In this document: piece by piece, positions 47,511 to 61,068 of the stretch | Layout: each line of letters starts with the position of its first letter | Numbering within the stretch: the first letter of the stretch is position 1 | NCBI GenBank assembly: GCA_000688775.2 | Contig: CP007628.2 | Span: forward strand, 1 to 64,000 | Source of the DNA: Streptococcus sp. VT 162 | Lineage (GTDB): Bacteria; Bacillota; Bacilli; Lactobacillales; Streptococcaceae | Direction of reading: 5' to 3' | DNA length: 64,000 nt | Position numbers and translations under genes: made by a program | The notes under the pieces: generated by a model | What the model was told of the DNA's origin: nothing | The model's input: the letters and a program-made list of their open reading frames with translations, nothing else | Databases searched by the model: none

Positions 47511-48776
47511 ATGAAGCTGTTAGTTGTCGGTTCTGGTGGTCGTGAACATGCGATTGCTAAGAAATTGCTTGAATCAAAAGACGTTGAAAAAGTCTTTGTA
47601 GCTCCTGGAAATGATGGGATGACTCTAGATGGTCTGGAATTGGTGAATATCTCTATTTCCGAACATTCTAAGTTAATTGAGTTTGCAAAGGTCAACGATA
47701 TTGCTTGGACCTTCATCGGGCCAGATGATGCCCTTGCTGCTGGGATTGTAGATGATTTTAACCAAGCTGGGCTCAAAGCTTTTGGTCCGACTAAGGCTGC
47801 AGCGGAGCTGGAGTGGTCCAAAGATTTTGCTAAGGAAATCATGGTCAAATACGACGTTCCGACAGCAGCTTATGGTACATTTTCAGATTTCGAGGAGGCT
47901 AAGGCTTATATTGAGGAGAAAGGCGCTCCTATCGTCGTCAAGGCAGATGGTTTAGCGCTTGGTAAGGGTGTCGTCGTTGCTGAGACAGTCGAGCAAGCTG
48001 TCGAAGCCGCTCATGAGATGCTCTTGGACAATAAATTTGGTGACTCAGGTGCGCGTGTGGTCATCGAGGAATTCCTTGACGGAGAAGAGTTCTCTCTCTT
48101 TGCCTTTGTCAATGGGGACAAGTTCTACATCATGCCAACGGCTCAGGACCATAAACGTGCCTATGACGGCGACAAGGGCCCTAACACGGGTGGTATGGGA
48201 GCTTATGCGCCAGTTCCTCACTTGCCACAGAGCGTGGTTGATACGGCGGTTGAGACTATTGTCAAGCCAGTTCTTAAAGGAATGATAAAAGAAGGTCGTC
48301 CGTATCTTGGTGTCCTTTACGCAGGGCTTATTTTGACTGCTGACGGTCCGAAGGTTATAGAGTTTAACGCTCGATTTGGAGATCCCGAAACTCAGATTAT
48401 CTTGCCTCGTTTGACATCTGACTTTGCGCAAAATATCACGGATATTCTCGATGGCAAGGAGCCAAACATCACGTGGACGGACAAGGGTGTGACTCTGGGT
48501 GTGGTTGTCGCATCCCAGGGCTACCCGCTAGACTATGAAAAAGGTGTTAAGCTTCCATCCAAGACCGAAGGCGACATTATCACCTACTATGCTGGAGCTA
48601 AGTTTGCGGAAAATAGCAGAGCGCTGCTATCAAATGGTGGACGTGTCTATATGCTCGTCACCACAGCAGATACCGTCAAAGAAGCCCAAGAAACCATCTA
48701 CCAAGAACTCTCCCAACAAAAAACAGAAGGCCTCTTTTACCGAACAGATATCGGAAGCAAGGCCATAAAAGATTAA
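47511..48776 (+). CDS. purD: GAR synthetase
   Basis: A 421-residue ATP-grasp enzyme joining glycine to phosphoribosylamine. MKLLVVGSGGREHAIAKKL, the ATP-grasp stretch PIVVKADGLALGKGVVV, TGGMGAYAPVP and EFNARFGDPETQ are all present. Read from its own promoter. Followed by a 287-bp non-coding stretch with a complex structure before purE. Confidence 0.97.
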   Translation: MKLLVVGSGGREHAIAKKLLESKDVEKVFVAPGNDGMTLDGLELVNISISEHSKLIEFAKVNDIAWTFIGPDDALAAGIVDDFNQAGLKAFGPTKAAAELEWSKDFAKEIMVKYDVPTAAYGTFSDFEEAKAYIEEKGAPIVVKADGLALGKGVVVAETVEQAVEAAHEMLLDNKFGDSGARVVIEEFLDGEEFSLFAFVNGDKFYIMPTAQDHKRAYDGDKGPNTGGMGAYAPVPHLPQSVVDTAVETIVKPVLKGMIKEGRPYLGVLYAGLILTADGPKVIEFNARFGDPETQIILPRLTSDFAQNITDILDGKEPNITWTDKGVTLGVVVASQGYPLDYEKGVKLPSKTEGDIITYYAGAKFAENSRALLSNGGRVYMLVTTADTVKEAQETIYQELSQQKTEGLFYRTDIGSKAIKD

Positions 48777-48795
48777 CAGACATATTTGCCATGGC

Positions 48796-49040
48796 GAGCG
48801 AAAGCGAGCCACTACATTAGACGATTATTAAAAAGAAAAATAAAAATTCACAAAATACGTTAATGGTCGTATGGTTTGCGAGCATTAGCGAGCTAATATA
48901 GAGCAATCACCGCCGTTGTGAAAGAAGGCTTGGCTTTGTTAGCCAAGCCTTCAGGGAAATCGGAAGACCTTGGGCTTCCGATTTAGGCATGAGACACCTT
49001 TGGTGGCTGCTGCCGTCCCTCACAACCTAAGGTGATTGTT
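48796..49040 (+). other. Structured purD-purE intergenic element (possible RNA)
   Basis: Two related GC-rich units GCGAGCGAAAGCGAGC (about 48798) and GCGAGCATTAGCGAGC (about 48878) precede a nested fold. CAATCACC (48904) pairs with GGTGATTG (49031). Inside it GTTGTGA (48915) pairs with TCACAAC (49020). Within these are a 12-bp hairpin (GAAGGCTTGGCT 48924 / AGCCAAGCCTTC 48941) and a 9-bp hairpin (AATCGGAAG 48958 / CTTCCGATT 48975). No hairpin is followed by a T-run. No ORF. Looks like a closed multi-branch RNA or an inserted palindromic element. Confidence 0.7.
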
Positions 49041-49063
49041 GAAAGGAAGAAAAAGGAGAAGAA

Positions 49064-49552
49064 ATGAAACCAGTAATTTCCATTATTATGGGCTCAAAAT
49101 CCGACTGGGCAACCATGCAAAAAACCGCCGAAGTCCTAGACCGCTTCGGTGTAGCCTACGAAAAGAAGGTTGTCTCTGCCCACCGGACACCAGATCTCAT
49201 GTTCAGACATGCGGAGGAAGCTCGTAGCCGTGGTATCAAGGTCATTATCGCAGGTGCAGGTGGGGCAGCCCATTTGCCAGGTATGGTTGCAGCTAAAACA
49301 ACCCTTCCTGTCATCGGTGTACCTGTCAAATCTCGTGCTCTTAGTGGTGTAGACTCGCTCTACTCTATCGTACAGATGCCGGGTGGTGTGCCTGTTGCGA
49401 CTATGGCTATCGGTGAAGCTGGAGCGACAAATGCGGCCCTCTTTGCCCTCCGTCTCCTTTCAGTAGAGGACCTGGTTATTGCGACAGCTTTGGCTGATTT
49501 CGCAGAAGAACAAGGAAAAATCGCAGAGGAGTCTACAAATGAGCTCATCTAA
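49064..49552 (+). CDS. purE: N5-CAIR mutase
   Basis: This 162-residue enzyme converts N5-CAIR to [23 protein letters not shown] has the phosphate site. [16 protein letters not shown] carries the catalytic His, and [16 protein letters not shown] follows. AAAGGAG precedes the ATG. Its end overlaps purK by 14 bp, a normal pairing of the two-step carboxylation. Confidence 0.97.
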   Translation: MKPVISIIMGSKSDWATMQKTAEVLDRFGVAYEKKVVSAHRTPDLMFRHAEEARSRGIKVIIAGAGGAAHLPGMVAAKTTLPVIGVPVKSRALSGVDSLYSIVQMPGGVPVATMAIGEAGATNAALFALRLLSVEDLVIATALADFAEEQGKIAEESTNELI

Positions 49553-50630
49553 AACAATCGGAATTATCGGTGGCGGTCAGCTAGGTCAGATGATGGCCAT
49601 TTCTGCTATCTACATGGGGCACAAGGTCATCGCGCTGGATCCTGCGGCGGATTGCCCAGCTTCTCGTGTGGCAGAAATCATCGTGGCTCCTTATAACGAT
49701 GTGGATGCTCTCCGTCAGTTGGCTGAGCGTTGCGATGTCCTCACCTATGAGTTTGAAAATGTCGATGCCAACGGTTTGGATGCTGTTATCAAGGATGGTC
49801 AGCTTCCTCAAGGAACAGACCTGCTTCGCATCTCCCAAAATCGCATTTTTGAAAAGGACTTCCTCTCAAACAAGGCTCAAGTCACTGTGGCACCCTACAA
49901 GGTTGTGACTTCAAGCCAAGACTTGGCAGATATTGATCTATCGAAAAACTATGTCCTCAAGACTGCGACTGGTGGCTACGATGGGCATGGACAAAAGGTT
50001 ATTCGCTCGGCAGAAGATTTGAAAGAAGCCTATGCGCTGGCTGATTCTGCAGACTGTGTCTTGGAAGAATTTGTCAACTTTGACCTTGAAATTTCTGTCA
50101 TCGTGTCAGGAAATGGCAAGGACGCGACAGTTTTCCCAGTTCAGGAAAATATTCACCGAAACAACATCCTTTCAAAAACTATTGTGCCTGCTCGCATTTC
50201 AGAAAGTCTAGCTGAAAAAGCAAAAGCTATGGCAGTACGAATCGCAGAACAGCTCAACCTGTCTGGAACACTTTGTGTGGAAATGTTTGCGACAGCTGAT
50301 GACATCATTGTCAACGAAATCGCCCCACGCCCACACAACTCTGGGCACTACTCTATTGAAGCCTGCGACTTCTCACAATTTGACACCCATATCTTGGGTG
50401 TTCTGGGAGCACCATTACCAGCAATTAAACTGCATGCTCCAGCTGTTATGCTCAATGTCCTCGGCCAGCATGTCGAGGGTGCTGAAAAGTATGTCGCAGA
50501 AAATCCAAGCGCCCACCTCCACCTGTATGGTAAAATAGAAGCGAAGCACAACCGCAAGATGGGGCATGTGACTTTGTTTAGTGATGTGCCGGATAGTGTG
50601 GTTGAGTTTGGGGAGGGGATTGATTTTTGA
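49539..50630 (+). CDS. purK: N5-CAIR synthetase
   Basis: A 363-residue ATP-grasp enzyme that carboxylates AIR. The ATG at 49539 gives [20 protein letters not shown], whereas an upstream frame at 49479 lies within pur[16 protein letters not shown] is the metal-binding motif. The C-terminal segment from [16 protein letters not shown] is repeated in decayed form 1.3 kb downstream (51842), marking an insertion between the two copies. Confidence 0.96.
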   Translation: MSSSKTIGIIGGGQLGQMMAISAIYMGHKVIALDPAADCPASRVAEIIVAPYNDVDALRQLAERCDVLTYEFENVDANGLDAVIKDGQLPQGTDLLRISQNRIFEKDFLSNKAQVTVAPYKVVTSSQDLADIDLSKNYVLKTATGGYDGHGQKVIRSAEDLKEAYALADSADCVLEEFVNFDLEISVIVSGNGKDATVFPVQENIHRNNILSKTIVPARISESLAEKAKAMAVRIAEQLNLSGTLCVEMFATADDIIVNEIAPRPHNSGHYSIEACDFSQFDTHILGVLGAPLPAIKLHAPAVMLNVLGQHVEGAEKYVAENPSAHLHLYGKIEAKHNRKMGHVTLFSDVPDSVVEFGEGIDF

Positions 50631-50631
50631 A

Positions 50632-50895
50632 ATGACAGAAGAATTTGATGAATTGCTAGATGATGAAATAACGACCGTAACACTGACTTATACGGACGAT
50701 TTGGTTGTTCCAGAGATTTCGGATAGAGAGGGGATTCATATTTTAGAGAGAGCTGGCAATCAGCTAGTCTTAGAATATTCTTGTTCCGTGAAGGAAGTTA
50801 AGGATTATCTGAGTAGTTACGGCCTGCCTAGACATCCCGAGAGAATTTCATTTGAATTTTCTATACATGAAGACTCAGAAAATGATAATCTTTAA
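50632..50895 (+). CDS. Unknown acidic 87-residue protein
   Basis: Starts MTEEFDELLDDEITTVTLTY at 50632, one base after the purK stop. It is strongly acidic with no membrane segment. There is no recognised domain, and its beta-strand-rich pattern (VTLTYTDDLVVPEI, NQLVLEYSCS) suggests a compact fold. A frame extension upstream to 50581 lies inside purK. Role unknown. Confidence 0.65.
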   Translation: MTEEFDELLDDEITTVTLTYTDDLVVPEISDREGIHILERAGNQLVLEYSCSVKEVKDYLSSYGLPRHPERISFEFSIHEDSENDNL

Positions 50896-50915
50896 AGTTA
50901 AATGGAGACCAGTTT

Positions 50916-51143
50916 ATGATTCAAATCATCGTAAACGCTTTTGTGGAAGAAGGCAAAGAAATTGCTGTTGTGGAAGTGCTCTTTGCCCAGTGCCGACCAT
51001 GAAAAAGTAAAAACCAATATCAGGAATTAAAGATTCAATATCCAAACAATTATCTGGCTATCTATGATTTGCCATTGGATACAGATCTGAGTAGCTTGCC
51101 ACACTATCCGTCGGTTGTGATAAGCAAGGAGGAGTTTAATTAG
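50916..51143 (+). pseudogene. Broken 75-codon gene with in-frame TGA
   Basis: ATG 50916 encodes MIQIIVNAFVEEGKEIAVVE... to codon 28. A TGA at 51000-51002 interrupts, and the same frame then continues for 46 codons (KSKNQYQELKIQYPNNYLAI...SVVISKEEFN) to TAG. Both halves look protein-like and stay in frame, so a single substitution probably made the stop. No family recognised. Confidence 0.7.
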
Positions 51144-51146
51144 CCT

Positions 51147-51839
51147 ATGAAAACTATTGGTCTGATTGGTGGTATGAGTTGGGAAAGTACCACATCTTAC
51201 TACCAAATCATCAACGAAACCATCAAAAAAAAGCTGGGTGGCTTGCATTCAGCTAAGATTCTACTTTATAGTGTTGATTTTGCAGAGATTGAGCATTATC
51301 AAGCAGTCGGAGACTGGGAGAAAAGCGGTCAACTTTTGACAGATATTGCTCAGCGCTTGGAGCAAGCAGGTGCGGATTTCATCGTTATTTGTACAAACAC
51401 CATGCACAAGGTTGCTCCGCAGATACAAGAAAAGATTACGATTCCAATCTTGCATATTGCGCAGGCAACCGCGCAGGCCTTGTTGGCTGACGGTATTCAA
51501 AAAGTCGGTCTCCTAGGGACCAAGTACACCATGACTCAAGATTTTTACAAGGAGAAATTAATAGAGTCTGGGTTAGAAGTGCTGATTCCAGACCAAGCTG
51601 GAATTACAGAGGTCAATCGAATCATTTATGACGAACTTTGCCTAGGGAACATCAAAGAAAGCTCAAAGCGGACTTATCTTGCCGTTATAGATGATTTGAA
51701 AAAAGCAGGCGCTGAAGCTGTTATCTTGGGATGTACCGAGATTGGTCTCCTCGTCAAGCAATCCGACACTGACCTGCCTCTCTACGACACAACAGTGATC
51801 CATGCAGAGAAAGCGGCGGAGTGGGCGGTAAATAAGTGA
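51147..51839 (+). CDS. Aspartate/glutamate racemase family protein
   Basis: This 230-residue, cofactor-independent racemase of the Asp/Glu/hydantoin superfamily has the start MKTIGLIGGMSWESTTSYY, first catalytic Cys region FIVICTNTMHKVA and second AVILGCTEIGLLV. It probably makes D-aspartate or acts on a related amino acid. It belongs to a small cassette lying between purK and a second decayed purK tail, so it is probably an insertion in the pur cluster. Confidence 0.88.
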   Translation: MKTIGLIGGMSWESTTSYYQIINETIKKKLGGLHSAKILLYSVDFAEIEHYQAVGDWEKSGQLLTDIAQRLEQAGADFIVICTNTMHKVAPQIQEKITIPILHIAQATAQALLADGIQKVGLLGTKYTMTQDFYKEKLIESGLEVLIPDQAGITEVNRIIYDELCLGNIKESSKRTYLAVIDDLKKAGAEAVILGCTEIGLLVKQSDTDLPLYDTTVIHAEKAAEWAVNK

Positions 51840-51841
51840 CC

Positions 51842-51919
51842 ATAGAAGACAAGCACAACCGTAGGGTAGGGCATATAACTTTGTTTAGTGATGCGCCGGA
51901 TGAGGTTGAAGAATTATAG
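51842..51919 (+). pseudogene. Decayed second copy of the purK 3' end
   Basis: Two bases after the racemase stop, the sequence reads IEDKHNRRVGHITLF, then SDAPDEVEEL and TAG, clearly homologous to the purK C-terminus ([25 protein letters not shown]). Only 25 codons remain. It is evidence of an insertion or recombination at the purK 3' end. Confidence 0.88.
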
Positions 51920-51931
51920 GAGATAAAATCT

Positions 51932-54160
51932 ATGAGTAGAGAAAAACGTGTGACTAATCATGACCATGAAATTGTTTTTAATGAGTCGTTAAAATATGCT
52001 AAAGAGTACTTAGGAAAAGAACTTCATCAAAATGATGTTGAGAATGCTAGGACAGGATTTTATTATCTAGTATTTGATTTATTATTTGGAGTTAAAGATA
52101 GAGGGGATATTGATAACTATATTATTGATAATCATTTTTTGGATATAGTAAAATCAAAGAAGAATAATGATTTAGGTATTGATGCTGTATTGATTGAAGA
52201 GGAAGAAAAGAAAATTAATTTATTTAATTTTAAGTTCCGAAAAGAGTTTCAAGGTAAAGCTAAAGTTCCTAAACATTCGGAAATAAGAAGTTCGGAACCT
52301 TTTTTAAATTTAATGAGTTGTAGTGAGGAAGAATTTTACAAGTTTAAAGAACACGAAGATGTTGAAGACTACAGATATACTCTAAATAAGATAGAAGAGA
52401 TTAGAGAATTAATTCAACAAGATAATTTTGGTATATACCTATATATGGTAACTAATGACCTTTCTAAAGTTAATGAAGATGATCTAGCTACAAAAGCTTT
52501 TAAAAATAATTATCCCTGGTTAATTTTAGTAAATTATAATTTGTCAAATGTAGTTAAAGGAATAGCTCTTAGCAGACCAGAAAATGAGGCTAAAATAGAA
52601 GTGGAGAACACGTCACTACTGGAGCATAACGTTCCGTATACAAATAGTAAGTCTTATATAACGGAGATGAGTCTTATTGATGTACTGAGAATTTCTAGCA
52701 CTGACTTGGATTTAAGGAAACATATTTCTATTGGTGATAAAGAGGATGTTTTTGATTTAGAGTTGGACTTTGATATATTATTTGATAATGTTAGAGATTA
52801 TTTGGGAAATAATAAGATTAATAAGAAAATTGCTACAACCTTATCAGATGAACCTTCTAAATTTTTCCTTTACAATAATGGCTTGACGGTTATTGCTGAA
52901 AATATTAAATCTGAGCCAGCAAAATTAAATAAAAGTACAAATTTAACTTTAAAGAACTATCAAGTTGTTAATGGTGGGCAAACACTAAGATCAATTTATC
53001 AATATAAAAGTAATATCAAAATTGATAACGAAGATACGCGTATATACAATTTAACTAATGCGACCGTGCTAGTAAGATTGTTAGAAACATCCAATGATGA
53101 GGAATTAATAAATAAAATTTCAGAATTTACAAATAGCCAAAATCCAATTAGAGAAATTGACTTACGTTCAGTTGACAATATTCAATTAAAAATTGAACGA
53201 CGTTTGGAGCAAGAGAATATTCGTTACTATCGAAAGAGAGGGAAAGGTAGAATATTCTCTAAAAAATATGATTATACTATATCTATGGAAAAATTGGGCC
53301 AAATATTATTATCTTATGAAGGCAAACCGGAATCGGCTGCGAATAGTAAATCAAAGATATTTAGTGAGTACTATGAAAAATTATTTAATGACGATAAAAC
53401 ATTGTTAAAGAAAATAATTAAACAAATTAAAATATATAAGGAAATTGGGGAAGTATATAAACAACTTAATTATGAATACTATGAACAGAAAGCTTATTAC
53501 ATTTTATTTATGAAACGTTGTTTACAAAAGAATAGTATTGAAGAAATTATTGAAATTCTAGAAGATGTTCTTATAAATTATATTCCGGAAAAAGAAACTA
53601 CTGAAGCTAGAAAATTTTTACAACCTGCATTTAAGGAACATGTTATTAAAAAAATAAAAAGTTTAGGTGGAGAAGTACAGGGAATCTTTATAGTTAAAAA
53701 GAAACGAAAAGATAAACAGGTTGAAGAAAATTTGAGCACAAATAATAAAGAACAATTTTGGAATGGGTTCACTAAATACTTGAATGAGTTAGAGGAATTT
53801 AATTATAACTTGCCAACAAAGAAAATTGCTTCATATTACACAATATCAAGAGTAGGACAGGATGATATTAAATGTGAATTTTCTGTTGGAGCTAGAACAA
53901 TAGGGTTTATATATGGTAAAAAAAGAGACAAGGATTTTTATGATTTTCTAGTTTCAAATAAAAGTTCTCTTTCTGAGAAAATAGGAAGTGAGCTTATTAT
54001 TAGAGACTGGAATGATACCAACATTTCTAATGTACAAGGTTTAAGGATCTCTATTAAAAATTTTGGATTAAATTATCCTGATAATAATGTTGAGGCCTAT
54101 AAAATTTTGTCTAGTAAGTTCACTTCATTAGACAAAGCGGTGCAGGAATTATTAAAATAA
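51932..54160 (+). CDS. AIPR-family phage-defence (abortive infection) protein
   Basis: A 742-residue protein. The central AIPR signature is clear: FFLYNNGLTVIAE (about 311-323) and the loop YQVVNGGQTLRSI around 347-352. The N-terminus may hold a PD-(D/E)xK-like nuclease fold, with GIDAVL (Asp84) and LFNFKFR (Lys101) spaced as in such enzymes. AIPR proteins are associated with abortive infection and sometimes restriction systems; mechanism here is inferred. Its codons are visibly more AT-rich than the neighbouring pur genes, consistent with recent transfer into the purK-purB gap. Ribosome binding site ATAGGAGAT. It stands alone, without a recognisable partner. Confidence 0.87.
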   Translation: MSREKRVTNHDHEIVFNESLKYAKEYLGKELHQNDVENARTGFYYLVFDLLFGVKDRGDIDNYIIDNHFLDIVKSKKNNDLGIDAVLIEEEEKKINLFNFKFRKEFQGKAKVPKHSEIRSSEPFLNLMSCSEEEFYKFKEHEDVEDYRYTLNKIEEIRELIQQDNFGIYLYMVTNDLSKVNEDDLATKAFKNNYPWLILVNYNLSNVVKGIALSRPENEAKIEVENTSLLEHNVPYTNSKSYITEMSLIDVLRISSTDLDLRKHISIGDKEDVFDLELDFDILFDNVRDYLGNNKINKKIATTLSDEPSKFFLYNNGLTVIAENIKSEPAKLNKSTNLTLKNYQVVNGGQTLRSIYQYKSNIKIDNEDTRIYNLTNATVLVRLLETSNDEELINKISEFTNSQNPIREIDLRSVDNIQLKIERRLEQENIRYYRKRGKGRIFSKKYDYTISMEKLGQILLSYEGKPESAANSKSKIFSEYYEKLFNDDKTLLKKIIKQIKIYKEIGEVYKQLNYEYYEQKAYYILFMKRCLQKNSIEEIIEILEDVLINYIPEKETTEARKFLQPAFKEHVIKKIKSLGGEVQGIFIVKKKRKDKQVEENLSTNNKEQFWNGFTKYLNELEEFNYNLPTKKIASYYTISRVGQDDIKCEFSVGARTIGFIYGKKRDKDFYDFLVSNKSSLSEKIGSELIIRDWNDTNISNVQGLRISIKNFGLNYPDNNVEAYKILSSKFTSLDKAVQELLK

Positions 54161-54240
54161 AATTTGAAATAGAGAGTCAACAGAATATTAATTTTTTATC
54201 AACACAAATATTATATTTCTACTACAGCATAATAACTAAA

Positions 54241-54449
54241 AAAGAAAGGAACAAGGGCACCGTATCCTCTAAACTGAATACGGGCTACGGACTTCCTAAT
54301 TGTAAACAAAGAAAGGAAAGGGCCATCTAGTTTGCAGAACTGAACCCGGACGGAAAGCTCGGAATTTAGATAAACCTCCTAGGACGTAAGCGTCCGTCGT
54401 TGGTTTCCTAAAATTCAGTCGCTTTCTAGTCGCCCTTGGTATCTTAATC
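54241..54449 (+). promoter_or_regulatory. Long structured leader of purB
   Basis: CAAGGGC (54252-54258) pairs with GCCCTTG (54432-54438), enclosing hairpin CCGTAT/ATACGG (from about 54260) and a long imperfect stem: GAAAGC (54353)/GCTTTC (54421), GAATTT (54362)/AAATTC (54411), AAACC (54372)/GGTTT (54402), with tip GGACG TAAG CGTCC (54382-54395). The only good Shine-Dalgarno near the entry is AAAGAAAGGAA (54241-54251), just outside the closing stem. The bases directly before the ATG lack one. Confidence 0.65.
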
Positions 54450-55748
54450 ATGATCAACCGTTACTCTCGCCCTGAGATGGCGAATATTTGGAGTGAAGAA
54501 AATAAATACCGTGCTTGGCTTGAGGTGGAAATCTTGGCTGACGAGGCATGGGCTGAGTTGGGTGAAATCCCTAAGGAAGATGTGGCTTTGATTCGCGAGA
54601 AAGCGGACTTTGACATCGACCGTATTTTGGAGATTGAGCAGGAGACGCGCCACGATGTGGTGGCTTTCACACGTGCGGTTTCTGAGACTCTTGGTGAAGA
54701 GCGCAAGTGGGTTCACTATGGTTTGACTTCTACCGACGTGGTGGATACTGCCTATGGTTACCTCTACAAGCAGGCCAACGACATCATCCGTCGTGACCTT
54801 GAAAACTTCACCAACATCATCGCTGACAAGGCTAAGGAGCACAAGTTCACCATCATGATGGGGCGTACTCACGGTGTGCACGCTGAGCCAACAACTTTTG
54901 GTCTTAAATTGGCGACTTGGTACAGCGAAATGAAGCGCAATATCGAGCGTTTCGAGCATGCGGCTGCTGGTGTGGAAGCTGGTAAGATTTCTGGTGCGGT
55001 TGGTAACTTTGCCAACATCCCACCATTCGTTGAAAAATACGTCTGCGACAAACTCGGTATCCGTGCTCAAGAAATCTCTACACAGGTGCTTCCTCGTGAC
55101 CTTCACGCTGAGTACTTCGCAGTTCTTGCCAGCATCGCAACTTCTATCGAGCGTATGGCGACTGAAATTCGTGGTCTTCAAAAATCTGAGCAACGCGAAG
55201 TAGAAGAGTTCTTTGCCAAAGGTCAAAAAGGGTCTTCAGCCATGCCTCACAAACGCAACCCTATCGGTTCTGAAAACATGACAGGTTTGGCGCGTGTCAT
55301 CCGTGGTCACATGGTGACAGCTTATGAAAACGTCGCTCTCTGGCACGAACGTGATATTTCTCACTCATCAGCTGAACGTATCATCACACCAGATACGACC
55401 ATTTTGGTTGACTACATGCTCAACCGTTTTGGAAATATCGTCAAGAACTTGACGGTCTTCCCAGAAAACATGATCCGCAACATGAACTCTACTTTTGGTC
55501 TTATCTTTAGCCAACGTGCCATGTTGACCTTGATTGAGAAAGGCATGACCCGTGAGCAAGCCTATGACCTGGTGCAACCAAAAACAGCCTACTCTTGGGA
55601 TAACCAAGTAGATTTCAAACCGCTTCTCGAAGCAGATCCAGAAGTGACATCACGCCTCACACAAGAAGAAATCGACGAAATCTTCAACCCTGCATACTAC
55701 ACCAAACGTGTGGATGATATCTTTGAACGTATCGGACTCGGTGATTAA
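54450..55748 (+). CDS. purB: Adenylosuccinate lyase
   Basis: This 432-residue enzyme acts twice in purine synthesis (SAICAR to AICAR, adenylosuccinate to AMP). [36 protein letters not shown] and the fumarase-superfamily signature [19 protein letters not shown] are present. The ATG at 54450 is fixed by the conserved N-terminus, yet no ribosome binding site is adjacent. Ends with a bidirectional terminator shared with strH. Confidence 0.97.
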   Translation: MINRYSRPEMANIWSEENKYRAWLEVEILADEAWAELGEIPKEDVALIREKADFDIDRILEIEQETRHDVVAFTRAVSETLGEERKWVHYGLTSTDVVDTAYGYLYKQANDIIRRDLENFTNIIADKAKEHKFTIMMGRTHGVHAEPTTFGLKLATWYSEMKRNIERFEHAAAGVEAGKISGAVGNFANIPPFVEKYVCDKLGIRAQEISTQVLPRDLHAEYFAVLASIATSIERMATEIRGLQKSEQREVEEFFAKGQKGSSAMPHKRNPIGSENMTGLARVIRGHMVTAYENVALWHERDISHSSAERIITPDTTILVDYMLNRFGNIVKNLTVFPENMIRNMNSTFGLIFSQRAMLTLIEKGMTREQAYDLVQPKTAYSWDNQVDFKPLLEADPEVTSRLTQEEIDEIFNPAYYTKRVDDIFERIGLGD

Positions 55749-55758
55749 TTCTAACAAT

Positions 55759-55785
55759 AAAAAGCGAGATTCAATCTCGCTTTTT
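55759..55785. terminator. Bidirectional terminator between purB and strH
   Basis: AAAAAGCGAGAT and ATCTCGCTTTTT form a perfect 12-bp stem with loop TCA between convergent genes. Confidence 0.9.
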
Positions 55786-55805
55786 CGTATTCTCTTAGAA
55801 GAATC

Positions 55806-59822
<4,017 letters not shown>

Positions 59823-59835
59823 TTATTATCATATA

Positions 59836-59891
59836 TGATAGCGTTTACATAAAACCAATTTTATTTTATTATCTAAGGAGTAAAATGTCAA
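59836..59891 (-). promoter_or_regulatory. strH promoter and CcpA cre site
   Basis: On the minus strand TTGACA (59886-59891), 17 bp, TAAAAT (59863-59868), and then TGTAAACGCTATCA (59836-59849), a near-perfect cre just downstream of the predicted start site, positioned for roadblock repression. AAGGAGG precedes the strH ATG. The rest of the 302-bp gap to the GntR gene shows only AT-rich sequence and the terminator below. Confidence 0.85.
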
Positions 59892-60077
59892 GTGGGTTTA
59901 TATAAGAACTATAATAAATAGAGGAAATCATAAGATTTAGGAGAAATTTACTAATAAGGGATAAAACAGAGGAAAAACCAAACGAAATTTTACCTTGTTT
60001 TTAGTAAAAATGCTACTAATTAAATAAGAGTTCTTTATAGCGTTTTCACAACTTTTTTCTCGTGCTATAATGAATAT

Positions 60078-60110
60078 AGAAAAAGCCTGAGCTAGGCTCA
60101 GGCTTTTTCT
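60078..60110. terminator. Terminator after the GntR gene
   Basis: AGAAAAAGCCTGAGC and GCTCAGGCTTTTTCT form a 15-bp stem with loop TAG. It is followed by T-rich sequence on the minus strand; it could also work on the plus strand. Confidence 0.88.
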
Positions 60111-60835
60111 TAATGACCTCGGTTACATGAGATGAATTTGATTTTGTAGTAGTCTGCTCGCTTATAAGTTTCACTATAGGCAAGGACTTGGCCAGTGGCC
60201 TCAAGTTTTGTAGTCTTCGTTTGGAAGACAGTTGGGAATTGTGTATCGATTCCGAGTACAGAAGCAGCATGCTCTGGTGTTGGGAATGCGATTTCGTTGA
60301 TTTCCTCAAAATGTTCATCACTCATGTGAATGCGGTAATCCAATTTGAAACGTGTATAGATAGAGCTATAATAGTCAAGATTTGGATAGTTGGCATTGAT
60401 GTATTGCTCAGGAATATAAGATGTGTGGTAGATGTATGTCACGTCGTTTGTCTGACGAATACGTTCAATCTTATAGTAGAATTGATCTCCACGTAGTCCA
60501 AGTTTATCTAAATATTCAAGTTTGTTTCCGCGCTCGATAGAAAGGACAGTAACTTTATCGTCTTTTGTTTCAAAGATTTCGACATCTGAAAACTCAACGA
60601 GTTTGTGCTTGCGGGCACGTGAAACGAAAGTACCTTTACCTTGTTGGCGGACAATGTAGCCGTCTTTAGCAAGGTCGTTCAAGGCACGAACAACTGTGAT
60701 TGAACTCACATCGTACATCGCGATCAATTCGGCTTCTGTATAAAATTTATCTCCACTTGCAAATTGACCAGAGATGATTTTGTTTTTTAATTCATCTTTA
60801 ATATATTGGTATTTAGGAATAGCCATAAATTTCAC
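60110..60835 (-). CDS. GntR/HutC-family transcriptional regulator
   Basis: A 241-residue regulator with an N-terminal winged helix (MAIPKYQYIKDELKNKIISG ... ELIAMYDVSSITVVRALNDLAKDGYIVRQQGKGTFV) and a C-terminal UTRA ligand domain (from about 90) that usually senses a sugar phosphate. The start at MAIPKYQYI (the third codon of the longest frame, at 60826 or so) is also possible; the coordinates include the longer MKF start. Divergent from bgaC, so probably its regulator. Equivalent to the regulator next to bgaC in pneumococcus. Confidence 0.9.
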   Translation of the reverse strand: MKFMAIPKYQYIKDELKNKIISGQFASGDKFYTEAELIAMYDVSSITVVRALNDLAKDGYIVRQQGKGTFVSRARKHKLVEFSDVEIFETKDDKVTVLSIERGNKLEYLDKLGLRGDQFYYKIERIRQTNDVTYIYHTSYIPEQYINANYPNLDYYSSIYTRFKLDYRIHMSDEHFEEINEIAFPTPEHAASVLGIDTQFPTVFQTKTTKLEATGQVLAYSETYKRADYYKIKFISCNRGH

Positions 60836-61068
60836 CTCGATTCTCTTTCTCCAATTTTGATTTTACCACAAATATAAAGAAAAGAGTAGTATTAAGGTCA
60901 AAAAATTAAAATAATAGACTAAAAATGTTATTTTACATGTAAAAAAATTCATTTGATGTTCTTGTGAATTATCATACATAAAAAGATCGTTTTCATGCTA
61001 TTTTTAGATAATTTCGGTAAACGGTAAGTAAAAAAATAGAAAAATTTTAAATAATTTTCTAAAACCTA

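Noticed and set aside
48924..48952. 12-bp hairpin after purD as a terminator
   Set aside because: No T-run follows, and it is nested inside longer-range helices, so it is treated as part of a structured element.
60616..60634. CACGTGAAAC in the GntR gene as a parS site
   Set aside because: Only one half of the palindrome matches; the other half reads GCGGG instead of TGTTT.
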